Origin: Pseudomonadota bacterium
Lineage (GTDB): Bacteria; Pseudomonadota; Gammaproteobacteria; Burkholderiales; Burkholderiaceae
Direction: 5' to 3'
DNA length: 40,904 nucleotides
Assembly: GCA_023441105.1 (NCBI GenBank)
Contig: JAEZQX010000179.1
Location: 1 to 40,904 of the forward strand
Shown here: positions 25,410-34,501 of the stretch, piece by piece
Position numbering within the stretch: the stretch's first letter is position 1
Layout: every line of letters starts with the position of its first letter
Made by a program: the position numbers and the translations under genes
Notes under the pieces: model-generated
The model's database searches: none
What the model was told of the DNA's origin: nothing
The model's input: only the letters and a program-made list of their open reading frames with translations

Positions 25410-25533
25410 GAGAGCAACTCTTTCCGAGTGACCGGGTCATTCTGCCATGGTCATGGCCGGGATGGTGCCGGCCGAGTGGAGGATGTGCTGCTCGCAGTGG
25501 TGCCCCCCTGAACAACTGAACTTCGACCGCATC

Positions 25534-26742
25534 ATGCCGACCTCGCCTGCGCTTGCATCCGCTACTGCGGTCCCTCCAGTCCCCCGCCACATCCTCCCCA
25601 CCATCGCCCTTGCCCAGCTCGGCGGCACGTCCCTCTGGTTCGCCGCCAATGCGATCGACGCCGACCTGCGGCGAGATTGGGACCTTTCCGGCAGTACCGC
25701 CGGCGCGGTGACATCGGCGGTGCATGCCGGATTCATCGTCGGTACCCTGTTCTATTCGTTGTTGATGATCGCGGACCGCTTCTCCCCTCGGAAGGTCTAC
25801 CTGTTCAGCAGCGTGCTCGCCGCGCTATCCAACGCAGCCGTGCTGCTGCTGCCGGCCGCGCTGCTGTCGATGACCGGCACGCGCTTCGGCATCGGCTTCT
25901 TCCTGGCCGGCATCTATCCTGTCGGCATGAAGATCGCGTCGGGGTGGTACCAGAAGGGACTGGGCGGTGCACTCGGCTTCCTGGTCGGCGCCCTGGTGGT
26001 GGGAACGGCCCTGCCGCACGCCTTGCGCGGGCTCGGAACGGCCTGGCCCTGGCAGGAGGTGATCCTGGTGCTGTCGGCACTGGCGGTCGGCGGCGGACTG
26101 CTGATGTGGCTGCTGGTGCCGGACGGCCCCTACCTGGCCAAGGGCGGCAAGGTCAGCGCCCGCGCGCTCACGCTCATCTGGCACGACCGCAAGGTGCGCG
26201 CGTCGGTGTTCGGCTACTTCGGCCACATGTGGGAACTCTACGGCGTGCTGATGCTGATCCCGATCATCTTTGCGCACTACCTGCAGACGCCATCGTCGCC
26301 GCAGGTCTCCTGGCTGAGCTTCGCCGCGATCGGCGTCGGCGCAATCGGCTGCGCCGCCGGCGGCATGCTCGCCGGGCGCTGGGGCAGCGGCATCGTCGCC
26401 TGGGTGCAGCTGCTGGTGAGCGGCATCTGCTGCCTGCTCGCGCCCTGGATGCTGCTCGCACCCTGGTGGCTGTTCGTGAGCTGGATGATGGTCTGGGGGC
26501 TTGCCGTCTCCGGAGATTCGCCGCAGTTCAGCGCGCTCACCGCGCGCAACAGCCCGCCGGAAGTGGTGGGCGGCGTGCTCACGCTCGTCAACTGCATCGG
26601 CTTCGGCATCAGCATCGTGTCGATCCAGGTGGTCTCGCTGGCGCTTCAGCACTATCCGCTGGCCACGGTGCTGCCGTGGCTGGCAGTGGGGCCGGCGATC
26701 GGACTGGTGTTCATGTGGCGGCTGGCGATGTCGGGGGAGTAG
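25534..26742 (+). CDS. MFS transporter
   Basis: 402-residue, 12-helix MFS protein. The first helix is ILPTIALAQLGGTSLWFAAN; the loop after helix 2 has RFSPRKVYLFSS (motif A position), and GDSPQFSALTARNSPPEVVGG lies in the C-half, here only partly quoted. Substrate unknown; the pattern is like transporters annotated broadly as MFS/NarK-like, without a specific match. ATG 25534 is preferred; ATG 25483 is in frame but touches its GGAGG and adds Cys-rich residues. Divergent from the Phd-like gene and convergent with the next transporter, whose 3' end it overlaps by 32 bp. Confidence 0.82.
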   Translation: MPTSPALASATAVPPVPRHILPTIALAQLGGTSLWFAANAIDADLRRDWDLSGSTAGAVTSAVHAGFIVGTLFYSLLMIADRFSPRKVYLFSSVLAALSNAAVLLLPAALLSMTGTRFGIGFFLAGIYPVGMKIASGWYQKGLGGALGFLVGALVVGTALPHALRGLGTAWPWQEVILVLSALAVGGGLLMWLLVPDGPYLAKGGKVSARALTLIWHDRKVRASVFGYFGHMWELYGVLMLIPIIFAHYLQTPSSPQVSWLSFAAIGVGAIGCAAGGMLAGRWGSGIVAWVQLLVSGICCLLAPWMLLAPWWLFVSWMMVWGLAVSGDSPQFSALTARNSPPEVVGGVLTLVNCIGFGISIVSIQVVSLALQHYPLATVLPWLAVGPAIGLVFMWRLAMSGE

Positions 26743-27919
26743 GGGCGTTGCACGCCTGTCTTGCCAGGATTCGACGGAAGAGCCAGAGGACCGGCAACGC
26801 AATGGCGCCCGCGCCAGCCGCCACCCAGAGTGTGGATCGCCCGCCGTGAAGATCGTAGAGCCAGCCGGCAAGGCCCGGCAGGATCGCGCAGCCGAGGTAG
26901 TAGACGGTATAGAAGATGCCCATGCCCGCGCTGCGGCTGGCGACGCGGAGGAACTCGGCCGGCAGCGACACCAGGGCGGCCGCCGGGATCCCGCCGACCA
27001 GCCCTCCAAGAACAAGCCACAGCAACGGATGGACGCTGGAGGCAAGCAGCAGCAGGCTGATGCACCAGGCAAGGAGAGTGACGAAGCAGACAAGGTCGGG
27101 TCTTCGCGCCGTCTTGAGCAGGATACCGCCCGCCTGCACGCCAACGACAAACAGGGCGGCATTGACGGCAATAAGGCTTCCCGCTGCCTTGATGCTGAAT
27201 CCGTTGCCCACCAGGATCGATGGCAGGAACGACATTTCGATCTGGAAGGCGGCGTTGTACAGCATCCAGGGGAGCGAGCCGATCAGCAGCAGTTGCCACT
27301 CCCTGGCCGTCAGGATTCCGATTCCGATGCCGAGGCTGGATTCAGGTGCGGTTTGCGACGATGGCATCGGCGAGCGATAGCTTGTCGCGACCGCCAGGAA
27401 GCCGACGGTGGCCACCGCGGCTGAAGAGAGGACGCCCCACTGCCAGCCTGCGATTTCAGTGAGCGGACCGACGACAAGCAGGGCGAGGCCAATGCCGATT
27501 GGCCAGGAGTTGATGACAATCGACATGGCCAGGAAGCGTTCCCTGCCTTCGAACCAGTCCGCGACCATCTTGGTCACCAGCACATTCAGCATGACCGCAC
27601 CGACGCCGCTCGCCACCCTGGCCGCGGTCGCTTCATGGAAGGAGCCTGCGACACTCAGCCACAACCCGCCCACGGCCATGAGGCCAAGACCAACCAATAC
27701 CAAGCGCTTGTCGCCAAAACGCGCCCCGAGCAGTCCGCCGGGCAGCGCGATGGCAATCCCGGGCAGAAGGTAGAGCCCGACCAGCCAACCGAGTTGCGAG
27801 TTGTCCAGGCCAAGGCTTTCGGACAGCGGGGGACTCGCTGCCGCGACGGATTGAAACTGGAATCCCATCCCTGCGCGGGCGAGCGTCAAGGCGGCGAGAC
27901 TCGACCAGCGTTGATGCAT
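26711..27919 (-). CDS. MFS transporter, CynX/NimT-like
   Basis: 402-residue 12-helix transporter of the CynX/NimT-like group: FQSVAAASPPLSESLGLDNS, LYLLPGIAIALPGGLLGARFGDKR (partial quote of the helix 2-3 region) and AGMGIFYTVYYLGCAILPG. ATG 27919 has GGGGAG 7 nt upstream; the in-frame extension to 28021 crosses the palindrome at 27962 and is rejected. Substrate unknown. Confidence 0.82.
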   Translation of the reverse strand: MHQRWSSLAALTLARAGMGFQFQSVAAASPPLSESLGLDNSQLGWLVGLYLLPGIAIALPGGLLGARFGDKRLVLVGLGLMAVGGLWLSVAGSFHEATAARVASGVGAVMLNVLVTKMVADWFEGRERFLAMSIVINSWPIGIGLALLVVGPLTEIAGWQWGVLSSAAVATVGFLAVATSYRSPMPSSQTAPESSLGIGIGILTAREWQLLLIGSLPWMLYNAAFQIEMSFLPSILVGNGFSIKAAGSLIAVNAALFVVGVQAGGILLKTARRPDLVCFVTLLAWCISLLLLASSVHPLLWLVLGGLVGGIPAAALVSLPAEFLRVASRSAGMGIFYTVYYLGCAILPGLAGWLYDLHGGRSTLWVAAGAGAIALPVLWLFRRILARQACNAPTPPTSPAAT

Positions 27920-27961
27920 CCGGATCTCCCCGGCGGCTGCGGAGGACAAGCATATCCCACG

Positions 27962-27977
27962 CGTTTCCGCGGAAACG
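27962..27977. promoter_or_regulatory. 16-bp palindromic operator upstream of the MFS gene
   Basis: CGTTTCCGCGGAAACG is a perfect palindrome centred 50 bp upstream of the start at 27919. A TATGCT on the minus strand lies just downstream, so a bound repressor would overlap the core promoter. It shares TTTCCGCGGAAA with two other sites in the window. The rest of the 285-bp intergenic region, toward the lipoprotein gene, shows no further clear signal. Confidence 0.6.
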
Positions 27978-28204
27978 TCCCGTACGAAATCACCTGAGAA
28001 GATGTGACGATGCGGATACATCGAAGCACTTCCTTACGAAGCGTGGGCCTCGCGCCGCCGATCGCGACCGCTCATCCAGCGAAGCCGGCCGCTCGTTCCG
28101 CCCCGCATCCCCCGCCGAGGGTCCGCCCGAAGAATTCTCTGGGTGGACCGGGCGCCCCGTCAGCGAACGGACCGGACCGCGAAACCAACGAAGAGGAATT
28201 GCAC

Positions 28205-28534
28205 ATGAACAGAATGCAGATCACGCTGGGTATCGTTTCGGTGGTCGCCGCCCTGTCCGCAGGTTGCGCCAGCACCAGCCCCGACGAGGCACGCATGAAG
28301 CAGCATGCTGCGAATGTCGAGGACATCAGCAAGCAGTGGAAGAAGGGCAACGACCTGGTGGCCGAAGGCGAGAAGGTCAAAGCCAAGGGTAGCGACCTGG
28401 TGGCCGAGGGCCAGAAGCAGGTCGCCGAAGGCGACAGCCTGATCTCGCGCGGCAAGACGTTGATGAGCGAAAGCGAGAACGCTTTCCGCGACACCAGCAA
28501 GAAGGTCGGCGGTCCCGTCAGCCTCGCCAAGTAA
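28205..28534 (+). CDS. Small lipoprotein with perfect heptad Gly repeat
   Basis: 109 residues. Signal peptide MNRMQITLGIVSVVAALSAG ending in a lipobox with Cys21, so it should be lipid-anchored. Residues 46-94 are a strict 7-residue repeat: Gly at 48, 55, 62, 69, 76 and 83 with Leu/Val/Ile pairs at the same phase (51-52, 65-66, 79-80), strongly charged otherwise, as in a coiled coil or helical stack. ATG 28205 has GAGGAA about 7 nt upstream; the longer frame from 28004 is not coding-like. No named family is recognised with confidence. Function unknown; an envelope spacer or stress role is conceivable. Confidence 0.75.
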   Translation: MNRMQITLGIVSVVAALSAGCASTSPDEARMKQHAANVEDISKQWKKGNDLVAEGEKVKAKGSDLVAEGQKQVAEGDSLISRGKTLMSESENAFRDTSKKVGGPVSLAK

Positions 28535-28548
28535 GCGGACTATCGATG

Positions 28549-28587
28549 ATCGGTCAGTCGGCCGGAGCCTGAATCCGGCCAACCGAT
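28549..28587 (+). terminator. Two-tier hairpin after the lipoprotein gene
   Basis: GGCCGGA (28560-28566) pairs with TCCGGCC (28574-28580), and ATCGGT (28549-28554) with ACCGAT (28582-28587) as an outer stem. No T-run follows, so termination efficiency is uncertain. Confidence 0.45.
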
Positions 28588-28797
28588 CCATCACCTCCAA
28601 TTTGCCTCGCCCGCCGCGCGTCCTGTCGGCGCGGTTGACGATCGGCTCTTTTGCGCCGCATCCAAGGCATGCGGCGTGCCTATAGAGGTCAGGTGAGACC
28701 CGCTCCGGGCGATGAACCGGCGGCGGGGCTCGTGTGACTTACATCATGTCCGCCACGAAGGGATCAGGACTAGCCTCGAAAGTGTCAGGAGCACGCC

Positions 28798-29529
28798 ATG
28801 AAACCGATCCAGTACATCCGTCAGGCCTTCTACAAGGGACTGGTGAGTTATCTGGTGGCGCCGGCTTCGGCCACTCCGGCTCCCGAGGTACCTGAGGCGC
28901 CTGTCCGCCAGCGCCGGGAAGACCTGCAGTCCCTGCTGCAGCCTGGCGATGTGATCCTCGTCGCCGGCAAGACCCGCTTCGCCTCGCTGGTGTGCCGGCT
29001 GACGCAGTCGACCTGGTCGCACGTGGCGATCTATGTCGGTCCCGGGCACCACGCCGACCCGACGTATTGCATCGTCGAGGCCGACGTCGAGGCGGGCGTG
29101 CGCTTCATCACCCTGGCCGAACTGGTCGACCACGACATCCAGGTGGTGCGGGCGAGCCGCCTGCCGCAGTCGTCACGGCAGGAGCTGATCGACTACCTGC
29201 TGGCGCGCGTAGGCCTGCCCTACGACCTCAACCATGTCATCGAGCTGGCGCGGCTGGTGCTCTTCGCGCCGTCACCGCTGGGCCGCTGGTTGAGCCCGAA
29301 GACCATGCGGCGGGCGGATCCGACCCGGGCAATCTGCTCGACGCTGGTCGCCCACGCGCTGTTCACCGCCGGCGTGTCGGTCGGGGCAGCCCCGATCGTC
29401 GCGGCCCGGCTGCAGCATGCGGCCAAGGAACACGAGTCCGACCTGCGCGCGGCGCTCGATTACCTGGTGCCGGGAGACTTCGAACGGCTCCCGGAGTTCG
29501 TGCCGGTGTTCAATTCCCGCAAGGCCTGA
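28798..29529 (+). CDS. Permuted papain-like (NlpC/P60-superfamily, YiiX-like) hydrolase
   Basis: 243 residues. The order of catalytic residues is permuted: His75 in WSHVAIYVG, an acidic residue at Glu94 in VEADVEAGV, and the nucleophile Cys180 late in RAICSTLVAHAL, as in YiiX/YebB-like and LRAT-like members. PGDVILVAG opens the domain at residue 49. Such enzymes cleave peptide or acyl bonds, often at the cell envelope. No clear signal peptide; the N-terminal YIRQAFYKGLVSYLVAP may be an amphipathic membrane helix. AGGAG lies 6-7 nt before the ATG. The 263 bp upstream hold the lipoprotein hairpin and no other gene. Confidence 0.75.
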   Translation: MKPIQYIRQAFYKGLVSYLVAPASATPAPEVPEAPVRQRREDLQSLLQPGDVILVAGKTRFASLVCRLTQSTWSHVAIYVGPGHHADPTYCIVEADVEAGVRFITLAELVDHDIQVVRASRLPQSSRQELIDYLLARVGLPYDLNHVIELARLVLFAPSPLGRWLSPKTMRRADPTRAICSTLVAHALFTAGVSVGAAPIVAARLQHAAKEHESDLRAALDYLVPGDFERLPEFVPVFNSRKA

Positions 29530-29562
29530 GACCCGGCCCGGGAGAACTGGTCCAGGACCGGA

Positions 29563-30405
29563 TCAGTTCAGGGCGGCCCGCTTGGCGCCGACCAGCTGCG
29601 GCTCCCGCCGATAACGGTCCGGGAACATGGTCCGGAGATTCTCGATCTTCGGCAGGTCGAAGGCGATGATGTAAGGCGAATGCGGGAAATTCGTCGCGTA
29701 GTCCTGGTGATAGCCCTCGGCAGGGTAGAAACCCGGTAACGGCGTCACCTCGGTGACGATCCGGCCGCGATAGACCTTTGCGGCGTCGAGCTGCGCGATG
29801 TACTGCTGCGCCACCTGCCTTTGCGCCTCGTCGGCGAAAAAGATGGCCGATCGATAGTGGTGGCCGATGTCCGGCCCCTGGCGGTTGAGCTGCGTCGGGT
29901 CGTGCACCACCGAGAAGAAGATGTGCAGCAGTTCCCCGTATGAAACCTGCGCCGGATCGAAGGTGACCTGCACCGACTCCGCGTGTCCGGTGTCGTCGGC
30001 GGTGACCTTCTCGTAGTTGGCGGTCTCGGCCTTGCCGCCGGCGTAGCCGGAGACCGCCTGGATCACGCCCTTGGTGTGCTGGAAGACCGCCTGGACACCC
30101 CAGAAGCAGCCGCCGGCCACCACCATGGTCTGCTGCCCGCCCGCGGCCGCAGCCTTGGCAGCTGGCGCGGCGCCGGCCGCCTTGTCCCCTGCCGGGCCGG
30201 GCGAGGCACCGGGCGCGGACGCCGCGACATCTTTCAGGTCGACCGCCGGCGGCGGAATCCTGAACGCCGTTTCCGCGGAAAGGTTGCCCGAGAAGTACAG
30301 GCCGGTGCCGGCCACCAGGAAGGCCGCCAGCCAGACGTAGTCCTTCGCGGCCCAATGCCGCAGCCTTGCCCCGATTCCCTTGGTCGCTTGCTTCGTCGCG
30401 CTCAT
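29563..30405 (-). CDS. msrA: Membrane-anchored peptide methionine sulfoxide reductase A
   Basis: 280 residues. The MsrA domain has catalytic Cys100 in GGCFWGVQAVF and GYAGGKAETANYEKVTADDTGHAE-type motifs (GYAGG and TGHAE visible), plus GHHYRSAIFF. Reduces the S-epimer of methionine sulfoxide. Before it lie a transmembrane segment (about residues 24-40, VWLAAFLVAGTGLYFSG) and an Ala/Pro/Gly linker, so the enzyme should face the periplasm. The start ATG 30405 overlaps the msrB stop by ATGA. A longer in-frame reading to 30792 exists only because msrB lies in another frame and is rejected. No recycling thiol protein is encoded next to it. Confidence 0.9.
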   Translation of the reverse strand: MSATKQATKGIGARLRHWAAKDYVWLAAFLVAGTGLYFSGNLSAETAFRIPPPAVDLKDVAASAPGASPGPAGDKAAGAAPAAKAAAAGGQQTMVVAGGCFWGVQAVFQHTKGVIQAVSGYAGGKAETANYEKVTADDTGHAESVQVTFDPAQVSYGELLHIFFSVVHDPTQLNRQGPDIGHHYRSAIFFADEAQRQVAQQYIAQLDAAKVYRGRIVTEVTPLPGFYPAEGYHQDYATNFPHSPYIIAFDLPKIENLRTMFPDRYRREPQLVGAKRAALN

Positions 30406-30950
30406 GATGCGTCCCCGGCAGGTGTCTTGTCTCCGGCCGGCGTGAAGCTCATCGCCAACCCGTTCATGCAGTAGCGCAGGCCGGTGGGCGGCGGGCCGTC
30501 GTCGAAGACATGCCCCAGATGCCCGCCGCAGCGGCGGCAGAGGACTTCCACCCTCCTCATGCCCAGCGAGAAGTCTGCCTCCTCGACCACCGCGTTGTCG
30601 AGCGGCTGCCAGAAGCTCGGCCAGCCGGTCCGGCTGTCGAACTTGGTTGCCGAGGAGAACAGGGGCAGGCCGCAGCCGGCGCAGACGAAGGCGCCGGCCC
30701 GCTTTTCCCGATCCAGCGGGCTGGAGAACGGATGTTCGGTACCGGCCTGGCGCAGGACCCGGAACTGGGCCGGGGTCAGGCTGGCGCGCCATTCGGCGTC
30801 GGTCTTGACCACTTCGAAGACATGCTTGCCGGTTGCGCCGCCCTGTCCGCCTGCCGCTCCGGCCAGGCCGCTGCGGGTCAGCGTATGCAGCAGCGCACCG
30901 CCTCCGGCAAGTCCCGCCAGTCCCAGCAGCATGCGACGTGCTCGATCCAT
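30402..30950 (-). CDS. msrB: Exported peptide methionine sulfoxide reductase B
   Basis: 182 residues. Zinc cysteines are Cys90/Cys93 (VCAGCG) and Cys138/Cys141 (CRRCGG); catalytic Cys161 is in RYCMNGLAM, with CGGHLGHVFDDGP before it. Reduces the R-epimer of methionine sulfoxide. The leader [21 protein letters not shown] has paired arginines and a hydrophobic stretch, so export, possibly by Tat, is likely. ATG 30950 is chosen because GGAG stands 6 nt upstream; ATG 30962 has none. Coupled to msrA by the ATGA overlap, giving a repair pair for both epimers outside the cytoplasm. Confidence 0.9.
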   Translation of the reverse strand: MDRARRMLLGLAGLAGGGALLHTLTRSGLAGAAGGQGGATGKHVFEVVKTDAEWRASLTPAQFRVLRQAGTEHPFSSPLDREKRAGAFVCAGCGLPLFSSATKFDSRTGWPSFWQPLDNAVVEEADFSLGMRRVEVLCRRCGGHLGHVFDDGPPPTGLRYCMNGLAMSFTPAGDKTPAGDAS

Positions 30951-31052
30951 GATGGTCTCCATTGCGCCAACAGTGTGCGACGGATGAGTCGCGACCCGGG
31001 CCGAAACCTTACCGGCGCGGCATCATTGCACCGCACCAACCGGTCAGACCAC

Positions 31053-31115
31053 CCGCCGGTGCGCCCTAGCCGCCGGTGCGCCCTAGCCGCCGATGCGCCC
31101 TAGCCGCCGATGCGC
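31053..31115. repeat. 17-nt tandem repeat between msrB and prfC
   Basis: CCGCCGGTGCGCCCTAG occurs twice exactly (31053-31069, 31070-31086), a third time with one change (31087-31103), and a fourth partial copy follows (31104-31115). It begins 42 bp downstream of the prfC stop. Confidence 0.85.
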
Positions 31116-31157
31116 TTCGCCAGCCGGAGCCGCGGTTGCCCGCTGCCGCGCAACCCC

Positions 31158-32783
<1,626 letters not shown>

Positions 32784-32819
32784 GAACCGGATGCTCGGGT
32801 GGACCGCGACCGGAGCGCC

Positions 32820-32848
32820 CGGCGCGAAAGCGCCGCCCGGAGGCGGCG
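32820..32848 (-). promoter_or_regulatory. Overlapping hairpins in the prfC leader
   Basis: Two stems share bases 32831-32834: CGGCGC with GCGCCG around a 4-nt loop (32820-32835) and CGCCGCC with GGCGGCG around a 4-nt loop (32831-32848). They cannot form together. They could regulate prfC or end the toxin-antitoxin transcript; no U-run follows. Confidence 0.35.
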
Positions 32849-32914
32849 AAACCCGCTATTGTCGCTCAGGCGGCCTGGAAGCGCCGGGTCGGGCGGCAGG
32901 ACTCGGCGGCCAAG

Positions 32915-33229
32915 TCAGTGGTAGTCATCCTCGCGCTGATGGCGGACTGCGGCAATCGCAACCGTATGCCGGTCGAGGATCTCAAATAACGCCACGTAGC
33001 CGGTTTCGCCGAAGGGTATGACGAGCTCGCGCAGAAAGGTGCTCGGGCCGACCTTGCGGCAGGTGAATGGAAACTGCTCCAGCAGCGTGAAAGCGTCCTT
33101 GATGGCCGCCAGGGCGCGTCCAGCGACGTCGAGATTGCCGCCGCTGGCAAGTTCCCGCTCCAGCAGGAAGTCGAATAGTCTAAGCAGGTCCTCCTCCGCT
33201 TCGGTGGTGAGGATGACCCTGTACGTCAC
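32915..33229 (-). CDS. ParE/RelE-family toxin
   Basis: 104-residue protein of the ParE/RelE fold: YRVILTTEAEEDLLRLFDFL helix, RALAAIKDAFTLLEQFPF, and the basic strand TCRKVG followed by LRELVIPFGETGYVALFEI. ParE-type members poison gyrase, RelE-type cut mRNA; the sequence looks more ParE-like. GTG 33229 overlaps the antitoxin stop (GTGA, 33226-33229). Confidence 0.85.
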   Translation of the reverse strand: MTYRVILTTEAEEDLLRLFDFLLERELASGGNLDVAGRALAAIKDAFTLLEQFPFTCRKVGPSTFLRELVIPFGETGYVALFEILDRHTVAIAAVRHQREDDYH

Positions 33230-33516
33230 CGCTTGGCTGAGCCTGGACGACGAAGGTTCCGCCGCGCGCCGTCCAGCTTTGCCTGGAGCTTGCCCAGGAC
33301 GACGCCGGCATCCACGAAACCTCCTGCTTCCTTGGCTGCTTCGATCGACGCAAGGCCGCGGGCGACGAATTCCGCTTGCTCGATGCGCCGGCGCACGGTT
33401 TCGCGCACCGAAGTCTCGACGAACGACGACAGCGTCTCGCCTTCTTGCAGTACCTGCTCGAGTTGCTCGCGTAACTCAGGCGCCACGCGGACCGCGGGGA
33501 TGGTGGAAGTCTTCAT
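33226..33516 (-). CDS. Antitoxin of the ParE-like toxin, YlcI/YnfO-like
   Basis: 96 residues. The beginning KTSTIPAVRVAPELREQLEQVL with GETLSSFVETSVRE resembles a ribbon-helix-helix antitoxin of the YlcI/YnfO-like group; the C-terminal helix EFVARGLASIEAAKEAG and following part should bind the toxin. ATG 33516 is chosen over 33552, which lies inside the palindromic operator. No Shine-Dalgarno precedes it and the predicted transcription start nearly coincides with the ATG. Confidence 0.75.
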   Translation of the reverse strand: MKTSTIPAVRVAPELREQLEQVLQEGETLSSFVETSVRETVRRRIEQAEFVARGLASIEAAKEAGGFVDAGVVLGKLQAKLDGARRNLRRPGSAKR

Positions 33517-33523
33517 GAGGAAG

Positions 33524-33553
33524 AATGTAGCGCATTTGCGATACATTCGCAAA
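33524..33553 (-). promoter_or_regulatory. Promoter and operator of the ParE-type toxin-antitoxin pair
   Basis: On the minus strand TTGCGA (33552-33547), a 17-bp spacer and TACATT (33529-33524) form a -35/-10 pair. The inverted repeat TTTGCGATACATTCGCAAA (33535-33553, 7-bp arms) covers the -35 and half the spacer, ideal for autorepression. The -10 ends 7 nt before the ATG, implying a leaderless or near-leaderless mRNA. Confidence 0.65.
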
Positions 33554-33607
33554 GCTGGCCTGTCATTCGGCGCGTCACGAGGGCGCCCCCCCGGGAGCCG
33601 TGAAGCC

Positions 33608-34417
33608 TCAGAACGGCGACTTCCTGGCGAAATTCGGCGCCCGCCGCTCGCGCAGGCTCGCCACGCCTTCCTTAACGTCCGGTCCGGCGAAGCCCATGAA
33701 CTCGACCGCCAGCGACGTGTCGAAGGTCGGTCCCATCATCCGCAGCCAGTTGTTGAGCGCGTACTTGGTCCAGCGCACGGCGGTCTGCGACGAGGTCGCG
33801 AGGCGGGTGGCGATCTGCAAGGCGGTGTCGCGCAACTCGCCGGCGTCGACGCATTTCGACACCAACCCGATGCGCTCGGCTTCCTCGCCGGACACCGGCT
33901 CGCACAGCAGCAGGTAGTACTTGGCCTTGGCCATGCCGCAAAGCAACGGCCAGATGATGGCGGCGTGGTCGCCCGCCGCGACACCCAGGCGAGTGTGGCC
34001 GTCGACGATGCGGGCGTCGCGGGCGGCAATCGGGATGTCGGCGAGCAAGCCCGCGACCAGCCCGGCGCCGACTGCCGGACCGTGCATCGCCGACACGATC
34101 GGCTTGTCGCAGTTGATCACGTTGTAGACCAGGTCCCGGGCCTCGCGCCAGACCCGCGAACGCACCTCGAAGTCGTTGGCCATGTCCTCCACCAGCGAGA
34201 AGTCGCCGCCGGCGGAGAAGCCCTTGCCTTCACCGCGCAGGACCACCGCCCTGACCTCGGGATCGTCGCCGATGTCGCGCCACACCTGGGCGAGCTCGCG
34301 GTGGCCGTTATGGTCTGCGGTGGCCAGCTTGCCGGGCCGTCCCATCACCACCTCGAGCACCGCTTCCGGATGCTCGGCAAAGGTCAGCGTCGTGTAGTGT
34401 GCGTAACGTTCGATCAT
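33608..34417 (-). CDS. Enoyl-CoA hydratase/isomerase-family protein
   Basis: 269-residue crotonase-fold enzyme acting on acyl-CoA. The oxyanion-hole segments are [10 protein letters not shown] (about 65-73) and [12 protein letters not shown] (112-123). The region that carries the catalytic glutamates of classical hydratases reads [18 protein letters not shown], with Asp150 near the usual Glu position, so hydration chemistry is not certain. ATG 34417 is chosen by family alignment; its ribosome site is weak. It lies 84 nt after the acyl-CoA ligase gene on the same strand and probably acts on the CoA ester made by that ligase. Confidence 0.85.
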   Translation of the reverse strand: MIERYAHYTTLTFAEHPEAVLEVVMGRPGKLATADHNGHRELAQVWRDIGDDPEVRAVVLRGEGKGFSAGGDFSLVEDMANDFEVRSRVWREARDLVYNVINCDKPIVSAMHGPAVGAGLVAGLLADIPIAARDARIVDGHTRLGVAAGDHAAIIWPLLCGMAKAKYYLLLCEPVSGEEAERIGLVSKCVDAGELRDTALQIATRLATSSQTAVRWTKYALNNWLRMMGPTFDTSLAVEFMGFAGPDVKEGVASLRERRAPNFARKSPF

Positions 34418-34501
34418 GGCTTTGTCCGATGAGGTCGATGGGGCTGCGGGCCCCGGGGCGCTTCGGACACCCGGCGGCCGCATGCGCTGGTTGGTGTTCC
34501 G

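Noticed and set aside
30270..30281. TTTCCGCGGAAA inside msrA as an operator for msrA
   Set aside because: It lies 125 nt inside the coding region and reads as ordinary codons (Leu-Ser-Ala-Glu-Thr); kept only as part of the motif count.
29563..30792. MsrA read as a 409-residue protein
   Set aside because: The extra N-terminus is msrB read in another frame; the ATGA overlap at 30402-30405 fixes the start.
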